Of a stretch of DNA of 64,000 nt, positions 25,480 through 35,029 are shown in pieces. Within the stretch, counting starts at the first letter, position 1. Each line of letters begins with the position of its first letter. The stretch is from positions 103,755 to 167,754 of the forward strand of contig JARGPI010000014.1 in the NCBI GenBank assembly GCA_029213005.1, in the 5' to 3' direction. Under the pieces are notes generated by a model that saw only the letters and a program-made list of their open reading frames with translations, searched no databases and was not told the origin of the DNA. A program made the translations under genes and the position numbers. The stretch is from Verrucomicrobiales bacterium. GTDB taxonomy: Bacteria; Verrucomicrobiota; Verrucomicrobiia; Verrucomicrobiales; DEV007.

Positions 25480-26916
25480 TCACTCCACTTCGATCGTCAG
25501 GGTCGGGGCGACTCCTTCGGGATGAGCACTTCCCGCGCAGCTGTGTGAGTATCCCGCCCATCTGGGATCGGTGGCTTCCCGCAGGATAGTGAGGGTGACG
25601 AGTCCATTGGTGTCACTCGAAAGGAAATCGGATAACTCAGGTGTTTTTACCGTTCCGATGCCCGGATATTGCCCGGCTGAGATCGAAAAGCGACCGAGAA
25701 AGCGGGATTTTTCAGCATCGGGCACGCCATGGATATCGTTTGCCGGCGCGTTGTGCCAATTCAAAGTGCTCACGTCCCAATCATCCAGGGACTCGTCGGT
25801 GATGCCAAAAACGGCGAAACTGGCTTCCGGCGGAGGCGTCCCGGCGTCGTAGGCGGAGCGGAGGACGCAGAGCTGTAATTCCGCGGATTTGATCGTTTTT
25901 CCCTCGACCCGGTTGAGATCGAAGGACAGATAGATTTTACGGTTGTGAACAAATTTCCCGCTTTTGGAAGCGGCATTTTTCACGATCAGGACCGGAGAGG
26001 ATTCGGAGGAGTGGTGATTGGAACCACTAACATAGCAATCCTGCCCGCGCCCTTCGTCCGATGTGATTCTGATTCGTCCGGGCAGCGCAGAGGCTCTCGA
26101 GATCGGAAACAGTCGGGCTGGATTCCGAATCCTCATTTCATCCTTATCGACTTGTATCTTCTGATAAGAGGTCAGGCTCTTCGTGGAATCGGTCGACTTT
26201 TGTTTCACGTCGACGGGACCATTGAAGACCGAGACTTTAGTAAAATCATTTTCCCGGTCGTGAGTGACTCCGAATTTAGCGCCGCGATCGGTTACCACCG
26301 CGTGGTTCGTCTCGACGGTAAAGCCCCGCGCGAGAGGAGATGCCGCGGCGACGACTTTCCCTTCATCAAGAACGCAATTCATCGCATCGACCAATTTAAG
26401 CGAGGCAGGACCCTCCAAATTCAGTTTGGTTCCGGATGTGAATTTTATGATCGCTGTGCCGTAATTGAGGTGCAGGTAACCGCTTTTAAGCAGCGAGCCC
26501 TCCGTGGTGGGCTGGTCGTTGGTTCCCCACTCACAGTCCTGTGCGCTGTAGATGGTGGCCACCGATGGGTTGTCGGCGTTGGAGCTTTCAAGTTTACCCG
26601 CCAAAAAGCCGAGGAAGATGAGAAGGCAGGCGCTGAGACCCAGTAACCAGGGCTTCATCATCAAAGGGCTGAGGCTCGGGCGTGCTTCCTCATCAAGGTT
26701 GATGCCGGTTTCAATCTCGCAGCTGGTGCCGTCCTGATAATGCAGGCTGGCGTGGGTGCTGGCGAATTCCAGATAGGTTTTCAGGTTTTCCTCATCGGTC
26801 GACACGAGATGATCGAGGTGGATGCTTTCCTCCATCGTCAAATCGCCTTCGATCAGTTTCTCAAAGAGATCGAAAATTTCCGTATCATTCTCCCCCGCCA
26901 TTTCCTTGCCTACCAT
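25480..26916 (-). CDS. FecR-like anti-sigma protein with C-terminal DNRLRE-type domain
   Basis: A 478-residue protein in three parts. Residues 1-85 are cytoplasmic and resemble an anti-sigma N-terminus (FDLFEKLIEGDLTMEESI, then a zinc-finger-less helical bundle). A membrane helix lies at about 88-108. The periplasmic part holds a FecR domain (GSLLKSGYLHLNYGTAIIKF, then GAKFGVTH), and from about 285 a beta-rich domain like DNRLRE/CBM96 (RKIYLSFDLNRVEGKTIKSA, WNVSTLNWHNAP-like positions). In planctomycetes and verrucomicrobia such proteins pair with ECF sigma factors; none is found beside this one. Paired TGTAC palindromes lie about 60 bases upstream. Confidence 0.8.
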   Translation of the reverse strand: MVGKEMAGENDTEIFDLFEKLIEGDLTMEESIHLDHLVSTDEENLKTYLEFASTHASLHYQDGTSCEIETGINLDEEARPSLSPLMMKPWLLGLSACLLIFLGFLAGKLESSNADNPSVATIYSAQDCEWGTNDQPTTEGSLLKSGYLHLNYGTAIIKFTSGTKLNLEGPASLKLVDAMNCVLDEGKVVAAASPLARGFTVETNHAVVTDRGAKFGVTHDRENDFTKVSVFNGPVDVKQKSTDSTKSLTSYQKIQVDKDEMRIRNPARLFPISRASALPGRIRITSDEGRGQDCYVSGSNHHSSESSPVLIVKNAASKSGKFVHNRKIYLSFDLNRVEGKTIKSAELQLCVLRSAYDAGTPPPEASFAVFGITDESLDDWDVSTLNWHNAPANDIHGVPDAEKSRFLGRFSISAGQYPGIGTVKTPELSDFLSSDTNGLVTLTILREATDPRWAGYSHSCAGSAHPEGVAPTLTIEVE

Positions 26917-26978
26917 ATTTAATCATCTTCACGTTTCACGCGAGATGGAAATCAGGGGGAAAATGCGAATTACCCCAC

Positions 26979-27013
26979 TGTACCGGGTACACTTATGCAC
27001 TGTACCCTGTACA
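26979..27013. promoter_or_regulatory. Paired TGTAC palindrome element, copy 2
   Basis: TGTACCGGGTACA (26979-26991) and TGTACCCTGTACA (27001-27013) are separated by 9 bases, centres 22 bp apart. They lie 62 bases upstream of the FecR start, in the 311-bp gap after DUF1501, which otherwise holds the terminator at 27095-27119 and nothing else I can identify. Confidence 0.6.
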
Positions 27014-27094
27014 ATTCAAGAAATTGGCAGCCCGGGGCGAAGCTAAAACGGGGATTTTACATGCATTCGATCCAGGCTGCCGGTTTTGGGTGGT

Positions 27095-27119
27095 AAAAAA
27101 CAGGATGGGGAAATCCTGT
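27095..27119 (-). terminator. Rho-independent terminator of the PSD1-DUF1501 operon
   Basis: The stem ACAGGAT/ATCCTGT (27100-27106 and 27113-27119) with a 6-base loop is followed on the minus strand by TTTTTT. It lies about 110 bases after the DUF1501 stop and separates that operon from the FecR gene. Confidence 0.75.
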
Positions 27120-27227
27120 GCCTTACAATAATAGTTAGCAGATACTACAACGAATCCATATTACAGGATTGTAGAATATCACAAATCTGACTGAGGAATC
27201 CGCAAGCGTAAAAACGTAGCTTTTGCT

Positions 27228-28658
27228 CTAGGCGAGTAATTTCTTAACCACCTCACCGTGAACGTCGGTGAGGCGAAAGTCCCGGCCCTGGAAGTGGTAG
27301 GTCAATTCTTTGTGGTCGAAGCCGAAAAGGTGCAGAATAGTGGCGTGCAGGTCGTGGATGTGAACGGGGTCCTCTTCGACGCCCCAGCCGATCTCATCGG
27401 TCGTTCCGAGGGTCTGGCCTCCTTTGATGCCGCCTCCAGCCATCCACATGCTGAAAGAGTAGGGGTGATGATCCCGTCCCGTTACCGTTTTGAACCCGGA
27501 ACGGTTTTCACCGAGAGGAGTCCGGCCGAATTCGCCGCCCCAGACGACCAGCGTCTCATCGAGCAGGCCGCGCTCTTTGAGATCCTGAAGCAGGGCTGCG
27601 ATCGGTTGATCGGAAATTTGGCAATTGGTTGCGAGCTGGGAGTCGAGTTTGCTGTGTTGATCCCAGGTCGATAAAAACAGCGTCACAAAGCGGGTCCCGC
27701 GTTCCACGAGGCGCCGGGCGAGCAGGCAGTTCCGCGCATACGAAGCCTGAAACCCGGTTTTATCCTTCCGGTTTAGACCGTAAGCCTCCAGAGTGGCCGG
27801 TGATTCGCTGCTCAAATCGATCAGCTCGGGGGCGGCGGACTGCATGCGGTAAGCCAGCTCGTAGTTTTTGATCCGACTCGCGATTTCGGGATGTTTTGCG
27901 CTGCTGAATTTGTGGCGGTTCAGTTCGTTTACCGTATCGATGGTTCGCTTTTGCATCGCCGGTGAGATTCCGGCCGGGTTATCCAGATTCAGAACCGGGC
28001 TGCCTTCGCTGCGGAAGAGGGCGCCGGAGTAATTTGATGGCAGAAACCCGCTCGACCAGCTCGCGGAGCCGCCGGGTAAGCCGCGTCCCAGCGTGGTCAT
28101 CACCACATAGCCCGGTAGATCGCTCGAAGCGCTTCCGAGGCCGTAATTCAGCCACGATCCGAGAGTCGGCCAGCCGCGAAACGGCGTTCCGGACAGCATA
28201 AGAAGTTGGCCGGGGAGGTGATTGAACTGATCGCAATACATCGACCGGACGAGAGCGATATCATCGGCGTGCCGGGTCAAGTGGGGAACCAGATCCGACA
28301 TATCCATCCCGCATTGGCCGTATTTTTGAAAGCTGCGGGGACTCCCCATGAGGCGCGCGGTTTCTTTCTCGGTAAAGGCAAATTTAACATCTTTGAGCAG
28401 CGATTCCGGCATCGCCTGTCCGTCCAGCTCATTCAGCTTCGGTTTCGGATCGAAGAGATCCATCTGGCTCGGGCCGCCCTCCATAAACAGGTAAATGCAG
28501 CGCTTTGCCTTAGGCGCAAAGTGCGGAGGCTTTGTCATTGATTCTGCAGCGAGCAAGCCGTCGTCACGAAGCATCGAGGCAAGGGCCAGTGAGCCGATTC
28601 CTGAGCTGAGAAAACGGCGCCGGGTGGCGAGGTCCTGAAATTGGTCTGGATCAATCAC
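27228..28658 (-). CDS. DUF1501 sulfatase-like protein
   Basis: A 476-residue DUF1501 protein, an alkaline-phosphatase-superfamily relative abundant in planctomycetes and verrucomicrobia. The N-terminus TRRRFLSSGIGSLALASML is a Tat-type export signal. Characteristic stretches include MEGGPSQMDLFDPKPKL, GTRFVTLFLSTWDQHS and LVVWGGEFGRTPLGEN followed by GRDHHPYSFSMWMAGGGIKGG. It starts with GTG at 28658 and overlaps the upstream PSD1 gene by 8 bases. Partners of this type are always encoded with DUF1549/DUF1553 proteins, as here. Their substrates are unknown; polysaccharide degradation is often suggested. Confidence 0.93.
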   Translation of the reverse strand: MIDPDQFQDLATRRRFLSSGIGSLALASMLRDDGLLAAESMTKPPHFAPKAKRCIYLFMEGGPSQMDLFDPKPKLNELDGQAMPESLLKDVKFAFTEKETARLMGSPRSFQKYGQCGMDMSDLVPHLTRHADDIALVRSMYCDQFNHLPGQLLMLSGTPFRGWPTLGSWLNYGLGSASSDLPGYVVMTTLGRGLPGGSASWSSGFLPSNYSGALFRSEGSPVLNLDNPAGISPAMQKRTIDTVNELNRHKFSSAKHPEIASRIKNYELAYRMQSAAPELIDLSSESPATLEAYGLNRKDKTGFQASYARNCLLARRLVERGTRFVTLFLSTWDQHSKLDSQLATNCQISDQPIAALLQDLKERGLLDETLVVWGGEFGRTPLGENRSGFKTVTGRDHHPYSFSMWMAGGGIKGGQTLGTTDEIGWGVEEDPVHIHDLHATILHLFGFDHKELTYHFQGRDFRLTDVHGEVVKKLLA

Positions 28659-31206
28659 GGGTAATAAATTCGTTCAGGTTCATCACCACTCTGGCAGTGG
28701 CAATCATGGCAAGTTCCGGGTCATCAGCTTCGTTCCGGAAATCGAGATAGACCGATTCCAGAGTCGCCAGTTCATGGGCGTCCGGCTCCCGGTTCAAACA
28801 GCGGCTGAATAGATCGATAACGGCACCTTCGCTGTTATCCTGATAGGTTTTGGCGAGGTCCCGGCCCAGCACTTCGGCACATTCGAAAAAGACCGGATCA
28901 TTTAGTAGTGTAAGTGCCTGCATCGGAGTGTTGGTCAATTCGCGCCTACTACAGGAAGCGCTCGTATCCGGAGCGTCGAAAGTCGTCAACATCGGGTAGA
29001 GAACGGTGCGTTTCAAAACGATATACATTCCCCGGCGATAACGATCGTTTCCCTGACTGGTAGGCCATTTCACACTGCGGCCCACTGCGGAAACAAATCC
29101 CGGCAGGGGAGGGTAAATTCCGGGGCCTCCGATTTCGTCCGAAAACAATCCGCTGGCGCTGAGGTGAACGTCGCGAACGAGGTCGGCGGGGAGTCGGAAA
29201 CTGTTCTGTCGCCAAAGTAAAGTATTGGGACGGTCCGGATGGGTATTGGTGGAAGCTTGCCGGTAGGTGGATGAGAGTACGATGGTGCGGATCAGTGATT
29301 TGCGGCTCCAGCCGTTCTCGCGAAATTCTGTGGCGAGCCAGTCGAGCAGTTCCGGGTGAGTGGGGTCGGCTCCGTAAGTGCCGAGGTCATCAGAGGTAGG
29401 GACGATGCCGACGCCGAACAGTTCCTGCCAGATCTGATTTGCTGAGACCCTGGCGGTCAGTGGGTTTTCCGCTTCGAAGAGCCATTTGGCGAGCGCGAGA
29501 CGATCCGGTTTCTCCGCTTTCATCGGGTGGAGGATGGTCGGAGTATCGGGCGTGACAATCTCGCCTTCGCGGCTGTAGTCTCCGCGGACGTGGATAAATG
29601 ATTTCCGCTGATCTTTCTCCGGAAGCTCCGCCAGTGACTGTGCTTTTGTGCCCGGTTTGGCGGGTTGTGAGGCGAGGTGCTTCTCGATGAAAAGACGACG
29701 TTTGGCGAACTCAGGATCGATAGGGTCCGTCTCCGGTTCGAGCAGTCCGGTGTCGCCGGTTGCGGATAAACGGAAGTGGCGAATCAAGTTTTCTTTACCG
29801 AATTTGTTACCCAATGAAAACTTCAATCGACTCCCTTTCGGTAGTCGCAATGGGCTGGCCAATTCGAATACGATAGAGTGATTTTGATAGGTCTGTGACG
29901 CCACTCGCCAGCCATCATTGTTTGCTTCGATCGTTTGATCGAGAGCACCTCCGGATCCGCTATCGAAATGATCCGCTTTCACTGATGCGACTTTGATACG
30001 GGACGCTTTCCCGTCGATTATCAAATCGGGGAAAAACATAGAGAGCACAAACTCGCCGTTTTTGCCCCGTCCCACCGGTTTGCCTCGTGTTTTTCCCGCT
30101 CCGAACTCGCCGAACACATCGAGTTTGAATCCGCTGACGGTCCGCTCATCCGTTACCGGCGCTTCGACAAAATAAGTCACCGTAGATGGCAATTTTCCTG
30201 ACGCCGATACGGAGTGATCGGGCTCGATTTTCAGCGTGGTTCCCGCTGCGGTAACCTGGTCGGGTTTGATAGTTTCCCAGTTAGTTGACGGTGCCGTTTT
30301 AGCGACCGGCTGAGGCTTGATTTCGGCCAATGATTTCTCCAATTCGGTATATTTCGCTTCCCACTGTTTGAGTTTGTTTTCGTAGGCTGGCCATTCGGCT
30401 TTCAGTCGGACAGAAATATCCACATCATTGGTGTTATTGAAAAAGGCGTAGAGCTGATAGAATTCGCGTTGGGAAATCGGATCATGTTTATGGTCGTGGC
30501 ACTCCGCGCAGGCGAGAGTCAATCCCAGCCAGGTGGTTCCGGTGGTGGCGACGCGATCGACGACCTGCTTGGTCCGGTTTAGCTCGCTGTCGGCTCCGGC
30601 TTCGGTGTTTTTCAGATTATTGCGCTGAAATCCGGTCGCAATCAGCTGGTTTTGAGTGGGCTTCGGGAGCAAATCCCCCGCAAGCTGTTCGATGGAAAAT
30701 TGATCAAAAGGTTGGTCCCGGTTAACCGCATCGATCACCCAGTCCCGGTAGATCCAGGCCCAGGGGCGGATCGTGTCCCCGAGGTAGCCGTCGCTGTCGG
30801 CGTAGCGGGCTAAGTCCAGCCACTGTCGGCCCCACCGCTCTCCGAAATGGGGAGAAGCGAGCAGGCTTTCAACTTTGGCGCGATAGGCGGTCTCCTCATC
30901 AGCGGCAAAGTCGCTCAGAAACGCTTCCACTTCATCCGAAGTCGGGAGCAGGCCGGTCAGGTCGAAATGGAGTCTGCGCAGCAGGGTGTGCGGATCCGCC
31001 GGGGGAGAGGGGGCGAAGGTGGTGTCACTGAATTTCGCCTGAATAAAGGCATCGATTGGAGAAGACGGGGCGTTTTTCGAATCGAGTTCGGGAGCCGGCG
31101 GGCGCACAATCGGCTGAAAGGCCCAATGGTCCTCATCTCCGGGCCACGCAACGAGCGGGAAAACTATGAGAATGGCAAGCAGTGCCGTGGTATTTCTAAA
31201 CGCCAT
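28651..31206 (-). CDS. PSD1-type DUF1549/DUF1553 protein
   Basis: An 851-residue exported protein with a signal peptide (about 1-22). The DUF1549 part has LLRRLHFDLTGLLPTSDEVE and SPHFGERWGRQWLDLARYAD, and ends with a CAECHDHKHDP motif that matches the heme-binding CxxCH pattern (Cys-Ala-Glu-Cys-His). The C-terminal DUF1553 part has NPLTARVSANQIWQELFG and FDAPDTSASCSRRELTNTPM. The separate N-terminal planctomycete cytochrome C domain found in many relatives is absent. It is the first gene of a two-gene operon with DUF1501. It is divergent from a sulfatase, with 129 bases between starts. Confidence 0.92.
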   Translation of the reverse strand: MAFRNTTALLAILIVFPLVAWPGDEDHWAFQPIVRPPAPELDSKNAPSSPIDAFIQAKFSDTTFAPSPPADPHTLLRRLHFDLTGLLPTSDEVEAFLSDFAADEETAYRAKVESLLASPHFGERWGRQWLDLARYADSDGYLGDTIRPWAWIYRDWVIDAVNRDQPFDQFSIEQLAGDLLPKPTQNQLIATGFQRNNLKNTEAGADSELNRTKQVVDRVATTGTTWLGLTLACAECHDHKHDPISQREFYQLYAFFNNTNDVDISVRLKAEWPAYENKLKQWEAKYTELEKSLAEIKPQPVAKTAPSTNWETIKPDQVTAAGTTLKIEPDHSVSASGKLPSTVTYFVEAPVTDERTVSGFKLDVFGEFGAGKTRGKPVGRGKNGEFVLSMFFPDLIIDGKASRIKVASVKADHFDSGSGGALDQTIEANNDGWRVASQTYQNHSIVFELASPLRLPKGSRLKFSLGNKFGKENLIRHFRLSATGDTGLLEPETDPIDPEFAKRRLFIEKHLASQPAKPGTKAQSLAELPEKDQRKSFIHVRGDYSREGEIVTPDTPTILHPMKAEKPDRLALAKWLFEAENPLTARVSANQIWQELFGVGIVPTSDDLGTYGADPTHPELLDWLATEFRENGWSRKSLIRTIVLSSTYRQASTNTHPDRPNTLLWRQNSFRLPADLVRDVHLSASGLFSDEIGGPGIYPPLPGFVSAVGRSVKWPTSQGNDRYRRGMYIVLKRTVLYPMLTTFDAPDTSASCSRRELTNTPMQALTLLNDPVFFECAEVLGRDLAKTYQDNSEGAVIDLFSRCLNREPDAHELATLESVYLDFRNEADDPELAMIATARVVMNLNEFITRD

Positions 31207-31335
31207 GAGCTGGATTCGGAAACTCTCCCAGATATTTCAAGGATCTCCACTCGCGGATTTGTGGGGGGGGCGGAAAATACCCTTTTCCCGAAATCCGGCT
31301 CATGAGAATTCGGGAAGTCGTGCTTCAGTTGGCGC

Positions 31336-32811
31336 ATGAAAACACGTCGTCGCTTCATCAAAACTGCGGCCGCAGCCTCCATCGCGGCCCCTTTGGCTAA
31401 CTCCCGCTCTGCGGAGGCCCGGAAACCGAATATTCTCTACGTATTTTCGGATCAGTGGCGGGCGAGTGACCACGGCTACGCGGGAAATACCGATGTGATA
31501 ACTCCGCATCTCGACCGGCTCGCGACGCAAAGTGTCAATTTTACTCACGCAGTTTCGGGCATTCCGGTGTGCTGTCCCCATCGCGCCTCTCTGATAACGG
31601 GGAAATACCCGCTGACTCACGGATTGTATTTGAATGACCTTTCTCTATCGCCGGAGCACCGCAGTGTCGCCCATTGCCTGAATGACAACGGCTATTCTAC
31701 CGGTTGGATCGGGAAGTGGCATATCGATGGACAGGGCAGAAGTGAGTTTACGCCTCCGGAGCGACGTCAGGGTTTTCAATATTGGCGGACTTTGGAATGC
31801 ACCCACAACTACAATCAATCGCCCTACTATGGTGATACTCCGGAAAAGAAATTCTGGGAAGGGTATGATGCGATTGCGCAAACCGCGGACGCGAAGAGCT
31901 ATATCGAAAACTATTCCCGAAGTGATACTGAAACCCCGTTTGCGTTATTTCTCTCCTGGGGGCCGCCGCACGCACCTTACCTAACGGCGCCAAAGGAATA
32001 CCAGGACAAATATGCGGACAAAGATATCACGTTACGGAAAAATGTTCCGGAAGATCATCGGGATGCCGCGATTCGGGATTACAAGGGGTACTACGCTCAC
32101 ATGACGGCTCTCGATGACTGTATGGGCGATCTGCTCAAAACGCTGGACGAAACCGGTCTCGCGGATAACACGATCGTTGTCTATACTTCCGACCACGGGG
32201 ATATGCTGCACACCCGGGGGGCGATGAAAAAACAGCAGCCCTGGGACGAGTCGTTACGCGTTCCTTTCCTGGTGCGCTGGCCGGAGAAGCTGAAGAATCA
32301 GCCTCGTGAAATTTCGATGCCGCTCGATACGCCGGACATCATGCCGACCTTGCTGGGGCTCAGCGGAACTGAGATACCGGATGAAGTCGAGGGAATCGAT
32401 CGCTCAGGTGTGATTCTTGGCACCGAAAAGCCGGACGAAGATCACGCTGCGCTGATGACTTGTCCGTCCCCTTTTGGACAGTGGAGCCGGAAGCATGGGG
32501 GGCGTGAATATCGGGGCGTGCGAACCACCCGTTACACCTATTGTCGCGATCTGGACGGACCATGGCTTCTGTATGACAATGAAGCGGATCCGTTTCAAAT
32601 GGATAATCTGGTGAATCAGCCCGGACACGCCGATATACAGAAAAGGCTCGATGACCGGCTGAATGATCTTCTGACGCAGACCCGCGATGAGTTTCTTCCC
32701 GGACCGGAGTTGATCCGGCGTTCCGGTTATGTGGTGGATCCCAAAACCGAAACGGTCAGTTACCGGGTGCCGTTTAATCCGGCGAACTACACGAAGAGTC
32801 CACTGGTATAG
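31336..32811 (+). CDS. Tat-exported formylglycine sulfatase
   Basis: A 491-residue type I sulfatase. The N-terminus KTRRRFIKTAAAAS is a twin-arginine signal. Cys79 in VCCPHRASLITGKYP is the residue converted to formylglycine (C-x-P-x-R); the metal-binding FSDQ is at 38-41 and a second metal motif TSDHGDMLHTRG lies in the middle. It removes sulfate esters, most probably from sulfated polysaccharides, in the periplasm. A formylglycine-generating enzyme or anSME must be elsewhere in the genome. It is divergent from the PSD1-DUF1501 operon and is followed 21 bases later by the caspase-like gene. Confidence 0.93.
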   Translation: MKTRRRFIKTAAAASIAAPLANSRSAEARKPNILYVFSDQWRASDHGYAGNTDVITPHLDRLATQSVNFTHAVSGIPVCCPHRASLITGKYPLTHGLYLNDLSLSPEHRSVAHCLNDNGYSTGWIGKWHIDGQGRSEFTPPERRQGFQYWRTLECTHNYNQSPYYGDTPEKKFWEGYDAIAQTADAKSYIENYSRSDTETPFALFLSWGPPHAPYLTAPKEYQDKYADKDITLRKNVPEDHRDAAIRDYKGYYAHMTALDDCMGDLLKTLDETGLADNTIVVYTSDHGDMLHTRGAMKKQQPWDESLRVPFLVRWPEKLKNQPREISMPLDTPDIMPTLLGLSGTEIPDEVEGIDRSGVILGTEKPDEDHAALMTCPSPFGQWSRKHGGREYRGVRTTRYTYCRDLDGPWLLYDNEADPFQMDNLVNQPGHADIQKRLDDRLNDLLTQTRDEFLPGPELIRRSGYVVDPKTETVSYRVPFNPANYTKSPLV

Positions 32812-32832
32812 TATGGTTTGTTTTTCAAAGAG

Positions 32833-34242
32833 ATGATGAAATCGCAAATCTTAGCTCTGGCAGTCTGCCTGTTTTTCCTCGGCTCGTTTTCCGGCGTTGC
32901 GCAGGATCGCACCATCCACGTCTTCTCGGTTTTCTGTAACGGATACACCGGAGACGGCGGGGCGATAAACGAAGGGGTGGAAGCGGATAAGCTGATCGTA
33001 GATCATATTTTCAACGAGTATTTCTCGGAGCAATCCTGGAAGGTAAAGCTTCGGAAGCGGGCTCTGATCGGTGCGGACACCACGAAGGCAAATATTGTAA
33101 GAGAATTTGCGGAATTCTCCAAAACTGTTGGGCCGGAGGACACCATCTATGTCCATTTCTCCGGTCACGGAGTCATATTGGAACAAAATGTGGGGGAGCA
33201 GTTTCTGGTCTCCTCGGATGAGGAGTTTCTGAGTCGGAAGGTATGGGCTGATCAAATCGATCAGTTGCCCTGTCGCTTGAAAATTCTAATTACCGACTGT
33301 TGTTCAACCTACCCTCCGGATTTTGTGGTAGCGGAGGGTGATGAAGAGGTTGAGCCCTGGAAGAATCTCTATTCGCTTTTGTTACTTCATCAGGGTTTTG
33401 TGAATATCACTGCGGCATCGCCGGGGCAGCCGGCTTACGGGACTCAGCATGGTGGATTTCTCACCATCAATCTCGAATCTGATATGCAACGTTTCCCGAC
33501 CTGGAAAGATGTGTTCAGCCACACTTCAACCCGGGTGTATGAGGAGACAAAAAATGAGATCGATCATCGCGGTCAGCGGATCGCACCGCAAAAGCCGTTT
33601 GCCTACAGTTTGGGAACTCCGATCTTTGAAGACTCTCCTCAGCCTCACTCACAATATGTATTGCCGGACTCCAATCAACGTCGATTGACTCGAAGTGAGT
33701 TGGAGGCGATGGGCCTGCAACAGCTTTACCTCGCCCGGAACGAAATTTTCGCGAGGCACGGGTTTGATTTTAACAGTGAGTATCTGGAGAAGTACTTTCT
33801 GTCGCGGAGTTGGTATGCGAAAAAGGCGGGCTTCAAATCTCCCTCGTTATCGAGGGTCGAAGAAGCCAATTCGGATTTGATTCTTCAGGTCGAGAAACAA
33901 AAAGGTGGTCCCTTTATCGGGAATCGGAAAACGATCCCGGGCGGAGCTTCCAGCGGCGGTGCGGCGCCTCCGGATATATTTCCCTATTCCTCGACGCAGA
34001 CACTTTCCCGGACCATCCTGCAAAGCCTATCCAAAGCAGAACTGTCGATTGCGCGGAACGAGATGTTTGCGAGGCATGGTTATCCGTTTCAGTCCGCCGT
34101 TCTGAAGGATTACTTTGCGCGAAAGCCCTACTATCGGCGAAACCCATCCGCCTCCAGTCCCAAATTTAACGCGGTGGAGAGGCACAATATCTGGCTGATC
34201 GAAAAGGTTGAGAGAATCAAGGGCGGCGCTTACCGCTGGTAG
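32833..34242 (+). CDS. Secreted caspase-fold protease with two YARHG domains
   Basis: A 469-residue exported protein. After a signal peptide (about 1-23, ending VAQ) comes a caspase/metacaspase-like domain with the His of the dyad in YVHFSGHG (about 112) and the Cys in ILITDCCSTY (156 or 157). Two YARHG domains follow: LYLARNEIFARHGFDF and LSIARNEMFARHGYPF, each with a trailing YF...Y segment. YARHG domains occur in extracellular proteins of uncertain role, often near peptidoglycan enzymes. The start at 32833 (or 32836) follows CAAAGAG; the upstream frame uses TTG. It is 4 bases before a cell-wall amidase, so the two are cotranscribed. Substrate unknown. Confidence 0.82.
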   Translation: MMKSQILALAVCLFFLGSFSGVAQDRTIHVFSVFCNGYTGDGGAINEGVEADKLIVDHIFNEYFSEQSWKVKLRKRALIGADTTKANIVREFAEFSKTVGPEDTIYVHFSGHGVILEQNVGEQFLVSSDEEFLSRKVWADQIDQLPCRLKILITDCCSTYPPDFVVAEGDEEVEPWKNLYSLLLLHQGFVNITAASPGQPAYGTQHGGFLTINLESDMQRFPTWKDVFSHTSTRVYEETKNEIDHRGQRIAPQKPFAYSLGTPIFEDSPQPHSQYVLPDSNQRRLTRSELEAMGLQQLYLARNEIFARHGFDFNSEYLEKYFLSRSWYAKKAGFKSPSLSRVEEANSDLILQVEKQKGGPFIGNRKTIPGGASSGGAAPPDIFPYSSTQTLSRTILQSLSKAELSIARNEMFARHGYPFQSAVLKDYFARKPYYRRNPSASSPKFNAVERHNIWLIEKVERIKGGAYRW

Positions 34243-34246
34243 AGTT

Positions 34247-34999
34247 ATGTTTAATAGTAAATTTCTGTTTTATTTTCTGATGCCGATAACGTTGGTCGCC
34301 GGATCGGTGATGGGACAAACGATCGTTATCGACCCCGGACATGGCGGTAAATCATATCTGGGAACGCAAAAGGATAGGAATATGTCGTCCCCAAACAACG
34401 CGGCGACACCTTCCGGAATCAAAGAAAAGGAGTTAACTCTGGCGTTTTCGCTGGAGCTTGAAAAGGCAATTCTAGCGGAGGCTGATAAACTTGGCCGAAA
34501 AGGAGTCGAGGTGTTTTTGACGCGTCGGGATGATGTGAATCTGAACTTTACAGAACGCGCCCGTTTCTGTGCCGGGAAATCGCCCGATATGATCATAAGT
34601 ATACATTTCAACGCCTCGAAATCCGGTCGTGGGCTGGGTTCCCTTTGTGTGATCCGAAACTCGAAAATCAATGAGAACTTTTCGGCTGACAAAAAGTTTG
34701 CCGATGGTTTGTCTGAAGCGTGTAATCGAGCGGTGCGCCGGTTTGTTCCGGAATCCAAATCGATTGGTTCCATTGAAGATGGCTATATGCACGGCGGGCA
34801 GGGATCGAACTTTTTCTTTCAAATGGCGAGGTATAGAAATATTCGCGAGGTTCCGAAGTGTTTTCTCGAGATTGAACATATCGATCGCAAAGATGTGGAG
34901 GAGCAACTGATCAAGAACCGCGACAAAACCTTTCCCGTGATTGCTGCGGAAATCGCGAGCTATCTCCTTAACGGTACTCACATAGGGACTGGACAATGA
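34247..34999 (+). CDS. N-acetylmuramoyl-L-alanine amidase (Amidase_3)
   Basis: A 250-residue exported zinc amidase that cuts stem peptides from peptidoglycan. A signal peptide (about 1-23) precedes the domain. Zinc and catalytic motifs are IVIDPGHGG (His32), the first Glu region in IKEKELTLAFSLE, IISIHFNAS (second zinc His), and CFLEIEHID carrying the catalytic Glu near the end. VFLTRRDDVNLNFTERA is also typical. The ATG at 34247 lies 4 bases after the caspase-like stop; an upstream start would lie inside that gene. It has no binding domain of its own. The YARHG protein before it may supply targeting. That is inference. Confidence 0.9.
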   Translation: MFNSKFLFYFLMPITLVAGSVMGQTIVIDPGHGGKSYLGTQKDRNMSSPNNAATPSGIKEKELTLAFSLELEKAILAEADKLGRKGVEVFLTRRDDVNLNFTERARFCAGKSPDMIISIHFNASKSGRGLGSLCVIRNSKINENFSADKKFADGLSEACNRAVRRFVPESKSIGSIEDGYMHGGQGSNFFFQMARYRNIREVPKCFLEIEHIDRKDVEEQLIKNRDKTFPVIAAEIASYLLNGTHIGTGQ

Positions 35000-35029
35000 T
35001 GGGGCGAACTCTCAAGGTCTGCGGAGAAA

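Noticed and set aside
25945..26646. A 233-residue plus-strand frame
   Set aside because: Antisense to the FecR gene; no signal, motif or ribosome site.
28660..28900. A cytochrome c domain in the PSD1 protein
   Set aside because: Only a single CxxCH-like motif (CAECHDHKHDP) within DUF1549 is seen; the separate N-terminal cytochrome domain of longer relatives is absent.
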